Assembly: GCA_964534955.1 (NCBI GenBank)
Contig: CAZHRR010000111.1
Span: forward strand, 1 to 8,476
DNA from: UBA2128 sp964534955
GTDB taxonomy: Bacteria > Fidelibacterota > Marinisomatia > Marinisomatales > UBA2128
Direction of reading: 5' to 3'
Length of the DNA stretch: 8,476 nt
Shown here: piece by piece, positions 6,615 to 8,476 of the stretch
Layout of the letters: each line of letters starts with the position of its first letter
Position numbering within the stretch: position 1 is the stretch's first letter
Notes under the pieces: model-generated
Database searches by the model: none
Told to the model about the DNA's origin: nothing
What the model saw: only the letters and a program-made list of their open reading frames with translations
Program-made: the position numbers and the translations under genes

Positions 6615-6672
6615 GAGTCCCTCTCCTCAAAAGTACCATCCGTCTACAATACCTTATGACGGACAGGTCTTT

Positions 6673-8112
6673 TCATCTTAACAGTACCATTTTCTCTGTC
6701 TTTTGATACGTTTTATCACTCTCCAGTGACCATGCTCTAAGCATGTAAATGTAGATTCCAGTAGAAATACCGTTACCGAAGTTGTCCTTACCATCCCAAA
6801 CCACATTCTTAAATCCTGCCTCTTCTCTGTTATCAAAGAGCGTACGTACTTTTCTTCCCAAGATATCGTAGATCACCAGGGAAACGTAGGAGGCTTCTGG
6901 CAGATCGTAACGGATGGTGGTGGTGGGATTGAAGGGATTGGGGTGGTTTCTGTGTAAAGCATACTCCTTAGGAACAGCCTCACCCACCAACAGTCTACCA
7001 GCTTGACCTCCTGTCGGAACATATGTGATCGTAAAGTTAGAGGGGGCACTCTCGTAGCTAAGTTCATCTACGCTGGTCACATAGTAAGTATAGGTGTAAT
7101 CAGAAAGAACTTCAATGTCTATCCACCAGGGACGATCCCACGCCCACAGTGGTGTAAAAGTCATGGTTCGAGTCTCAGGAAGACCAGACCGGCAACCGGT
7201 CTCCACCTGAACCCTATTCTTTTCCACATTTACCTGCTCTCCGGATAAGGAAGGACAGTCCTTCCCTAATAGGAAAGGATCACTATCTGCTCCAGGGTCG
7301 TTTATACTACCAGGATCAGATCCTCCGCTGTGACACCGGGTGCAGTCACCGGGATTGTCGGAACGGTAGAGGAGATAGTAGGAGAGGTCTGGATCCGTCA
7401 CTACCTCCCACGCCAAGTCCACACCGCCTAAGCTGTTGCTGTGACAGTCACCACAGGTGAAGTCAGGATCATCGGGCGGGAGGAAGGACGAGGCAAGGTT
7501 CTGGGGAATAGTAGGAGACTGGTGGTAGTAATAGGCGCCCATGTCTGCTCTTGTGCCGTCGGGATCCAAGGGAGAATCCGGATCGCCGGCATCTATGCAG
7601 AAGCTAGTGGGAAGAAGAGTGTAGTCTCCATTCGCTGTGTCTCGGAAAGCGGGGTCGAAACTCTCATCATTATTTGGAGGTGATACCCTACAATAATCAG
7701 TTTCGTTACTCCACACGTCATTATAACCTCCAGAAAGAACAAACAGTGGCTCAGAGCATACATAATATAACGTTGAACTAACCCCATGCTGCCAACCCGT
7801 AATAATGTTATTACGTACATCAACATTGTTATTCCCAAGCAGAATGCCATTATAGGAAAACTCACCTTTCCCGACTATAGTATTGTTTCTTATTGTATTA
7901 GTGCTAAAACCTCTATTAGAGGTTTTCATTCCTGCCATTGCTATATGTGACACAAAGAGGTTCCTAATGGCTGATAAATAGGCCGAACCATCTGCATGGA
8001 TGCCAATACTGCAGTCTATAAACTCAGATTCATTTATGCTGCCGTAAGTGATCCCTGATGCGCTGTGTAGGTAGATACCAGTGCCACAACTAGTGAAGCG
8101 GCTCTTGCTAAC
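6673..8112 (-). CDS. Secreted beta-helix protein, main part: beta-helix, CxxCH-bearing FN3-like domain, type IX-like sorting tail (frameshifted from upstream part)
   Basis: This frame continues the beta-helix begun in the 8108-8476 frame; a GTG at 7953 would be the first convenient start but is probably not real. Numbering from that GTG, Asn-rich coils such as TIRNNTIV and VRNNIITG extend to about residue 60. CIDAGDP (119-125) and DPDGTRADMGAYY (130-142) follow, a motif common in beta-helix proteins of FCB-group bacteria. An FN3-like domain (about 148-312; PTIPQNLA, VDLAWE, YYLLYRSD, YTYYVTSVDE) carries two CxxCH motifs (CGDCH 167-171, CTRCH 204-208) in loop insertions. The tail (about 332-426) has HPNPFNPTTTIRYDLP, ILGRKV, GISTGIYIYML and final KMVLLR, a FlgD-like type IX sorting domain. 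The role is a secreted or cell-surface protein; substrate unknown. TGA at 6673-6675. Confidence 0.85.
   Translation of the reverse strand, partial: VSKSRFTSCGTGIYLHSASGITYGSINESEFIDCSIGIHADGSAYLSAIRNLFVSHIAMAGMKTSNRGFSTNTIRNNTIVGKGEFSYNGILLGNNNVDVRNNIITGWQHGVSSTLYYVCSEPLFVLSGGYNDVWSNETDYCRVSPPNNDESFDPAFRDTANGDYTLLPTSFCIDAGDPDSPLDPDGTRADMGAYYYHQSPTIPQNLASSFLPPDDPDFTCGDCHSNSLGGVDLAWEVVTDPDLSYYLLYRSDNPGDCTRCHSGGSDPGSINDPGADSDPFLLGKDCPSLSGEQVNVEKNRVQVETGCRSGLPETRTMTFTPLWAWDRPWWIDIEVLSDYTYTYYVTSVDELSYESAPSNFTITYVPTGGQAGRLLVGEAVPKEYALHRNHPNPFNPTTTIRYDLPEASYVSLVIYDILGRKVRTLFDNREEAGFKNVVWDGKDNFGNGISTGIYIYMLRAWSLESDKTYQKTEKMVLLR
7330..7344 (-). other. CxxCH motif (CTRCH) in FN3-like domain
   Basis: Residues 204-208 of the main beta-helix part read CTRCH, the sequence form of a c-type haem attachment site. 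It lies in an insertion just after the FN3 strand YYLLYRSDN. Haem binding is not shown; the motif could also belong to a zinc or disulfide site. Confidence 0.45.
7441..7455 (-). other. CxxCH motif (CGDCH) in FN3-like domain
   Basis: Residues 167-171 read CGDCH, in an insertion between the first FN3 strand (PQNLASSF) and the second (VDLAWEVV). Together with CTRCH 37 residues later it makes a closely spaced pair, with further cysteines at 233 and 254. Confidence 0.45.
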
Positions 8113-8476
8113 CCACAGAATCGTGTGCTATATCTAACCCAACCGTGCAACCATCGAAGGTGCAACCATACACACTTGGAGGCTCCGTAGCATTCATACC
8201 GATTCCTACTTCTGCATCCCTTAAAATAACATGTGAAGGATTCCAGTAACAACTCGGTAGAATCCTGATGCCTTTCCACGTTCCACCTGGTACAGCTTGG
8301 AAGGTAACAGGCTCTTCAGCAGTCGCGTGGACATTCATATTCCCTTCAAGATTCAGAAGAAAACCTTGTCCAAAGGATATTATAGCTCCTGATGGGATAG
8401 TTAATGTCTCACCTGAGCCGACAGTAAGAGTATAATCTGAAAGATCGGAAACAGATTCGTAATAAGCCTCAATCAC
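8108..8476 (-). CDS. Same beta-helix protein, upstream part (5' end outside window, ends at a frameshift)
   Basis: The frame is open to the right edge, so the true start lies beyond it; the leading GTG at the edge is not a start call. The peptide has features of the first coils of a right-handed parallel beta-helix: LTIPSGAIISFGQG, then VHATAEEPVTFQAVPG, GTWKGIRIL, HVILRDAEVGIGMN and VYGCTFDGCTVGLDI. This is the common surface-protein pattern in which a cap is followed by TAEEPVTFxx and WKGI coils. It runs into TAG at 8108-8110. The neighbouring frame continues in register (VSKSRFTSCGTGIYL) if one G of the GGG at 8112-8114 is skipped, giving HDSVVSKSRF. The two parts are therefore one gene of at least 600 codons in this window. 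Confidence 0.75.
   Translation of the reverse strand: MIEAYYESVSDLSDYTLTVGSGETLTIPSGAIISFGQGFLLNLEGNMNVHATAEEPVTFQAVPGGTWKGIRILPSCYWNPSHVILRDAEVGIGMNATEPPSVYGCTFDGCTVGLDIAHDSVG
8112..8114 (-). other. Putative +1 frameshift site in a GGG run of the beta-helix gene
   Basis: Minus-strand bases read TCT GTG GGT TAG in the upstream frame. Removing one G gives TCT GTG GTT AGC AAG AGC, joining the beta-helix without loss of register. The span 6673-8476 is 1804 bases, one more than a multiple of three, which fits one extra base. It may be a sequencing error, a true pseudogene mutation or a phase-variable tract, though three Gs is short for the last. Confidence 0.6.

Noticed and set aside
8034..8279. 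Minus-strand open frame of 81 codons across the frameshift
   Set aside because: It is in the third frame; its peptide lacks the beta-helix pattern that both other frames keep, so it does not bridge the gene.
1..8476. RNA genes, CRISPR arrays, transposases, phage genes, replication origin
   Set aside because: I looked for tRNA-like cloverleafs, regularly spaced direct repeats and recognisable integrase or transposase motifs and saw none.

Overview
The window most likely comes from a bacterium of the Fibrobacterota-Chlorobiota-Bacteroidota (FCB) superphylum, perhaps one of its uncultured phyla such as Marinimicrobia, Calditrichota/KSB1 or Cloacimonadota. The case rests on the C-terminal tails at both ends of the window. 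A tail with HPNPFNPTTTIRYDLP, ILGRKV and GIYIYML ending in KMVLLR, and a second ending GIYFYRL...RKLVVLK, are the FlgD-like / type IX secretion sorting tails of that group. Base composition is intermediate. At least one gene (6108-6515, minus) has a full AGGAGG ribosome site, so the organism still uses Shine-Dalgarno initiation for some genes. The exact phylum cannot be read from the window.

Layout, plus strand: (1) the last 34 codons of an exported protein with a type IX-like tail (to 107); (2) a 192-base gap with a plausible sigma70-like promoter and a small leader hairpin; (3) a two-gene unit, 300-2015 and 2012-5716, overlapping by 4 bases. Both genes encode signal-peptide proteins that start with an FG-GAP/VCBS-type beta-propeller. 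The first (571 aa) continues into a charged linker with four degenerate copies of a short VRKLQL-type motif and a single cadherin-like/He_PIG-type domain. The second (1234 aa) continues into seven He_PIG-type Ig domains, one split by an insertion of about 110 residues, and ends in a bare hydrophobic C-terminal segment. The two align through the propeller and first Ig-like domain, so they look like tandem paralogues. Neither has the type IX tail seen on the flanking genes.

A convergent gap (5717-6107) holds palindromes, including a widespread type of CCTCTCCC/GGGAGAGG hairpin.

Layout, minus strand, reading right to left: (4) a beta-helix protein gene entering from the right edge (8476 to 6673), interrupted by an apparent one-base insertion in a GGG run near 8112-8114. 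Its parts are a right-handed beta-helix, a CIDAGDP...DMGAYY motif, an FN3-like domain carrying two CxxCH motifs, and a type IX-like tail; (5) a 157-base spacer with overlapping CTGACAG inverted repeats that can form mutually exclusive hairpins; (6) a small cytoplasmic protein (135 aa) made of two related halves, each with NLPFLxExQE, of unknown function.

The shared theme is the cell envelope and secreted surface. The propeller/Ig pair is probably made in coupled fashion and works outside the cytoplasm, with the larger member possibly membrane-anchored. No enzyme active site, RNA gene, CRISPR array, transposase or phage gene was recognised. The most unusual items are the paralogous propeller/Ig pair with its private repeats and insertion, and the CxxCH motifs inside an FN3-like domain.
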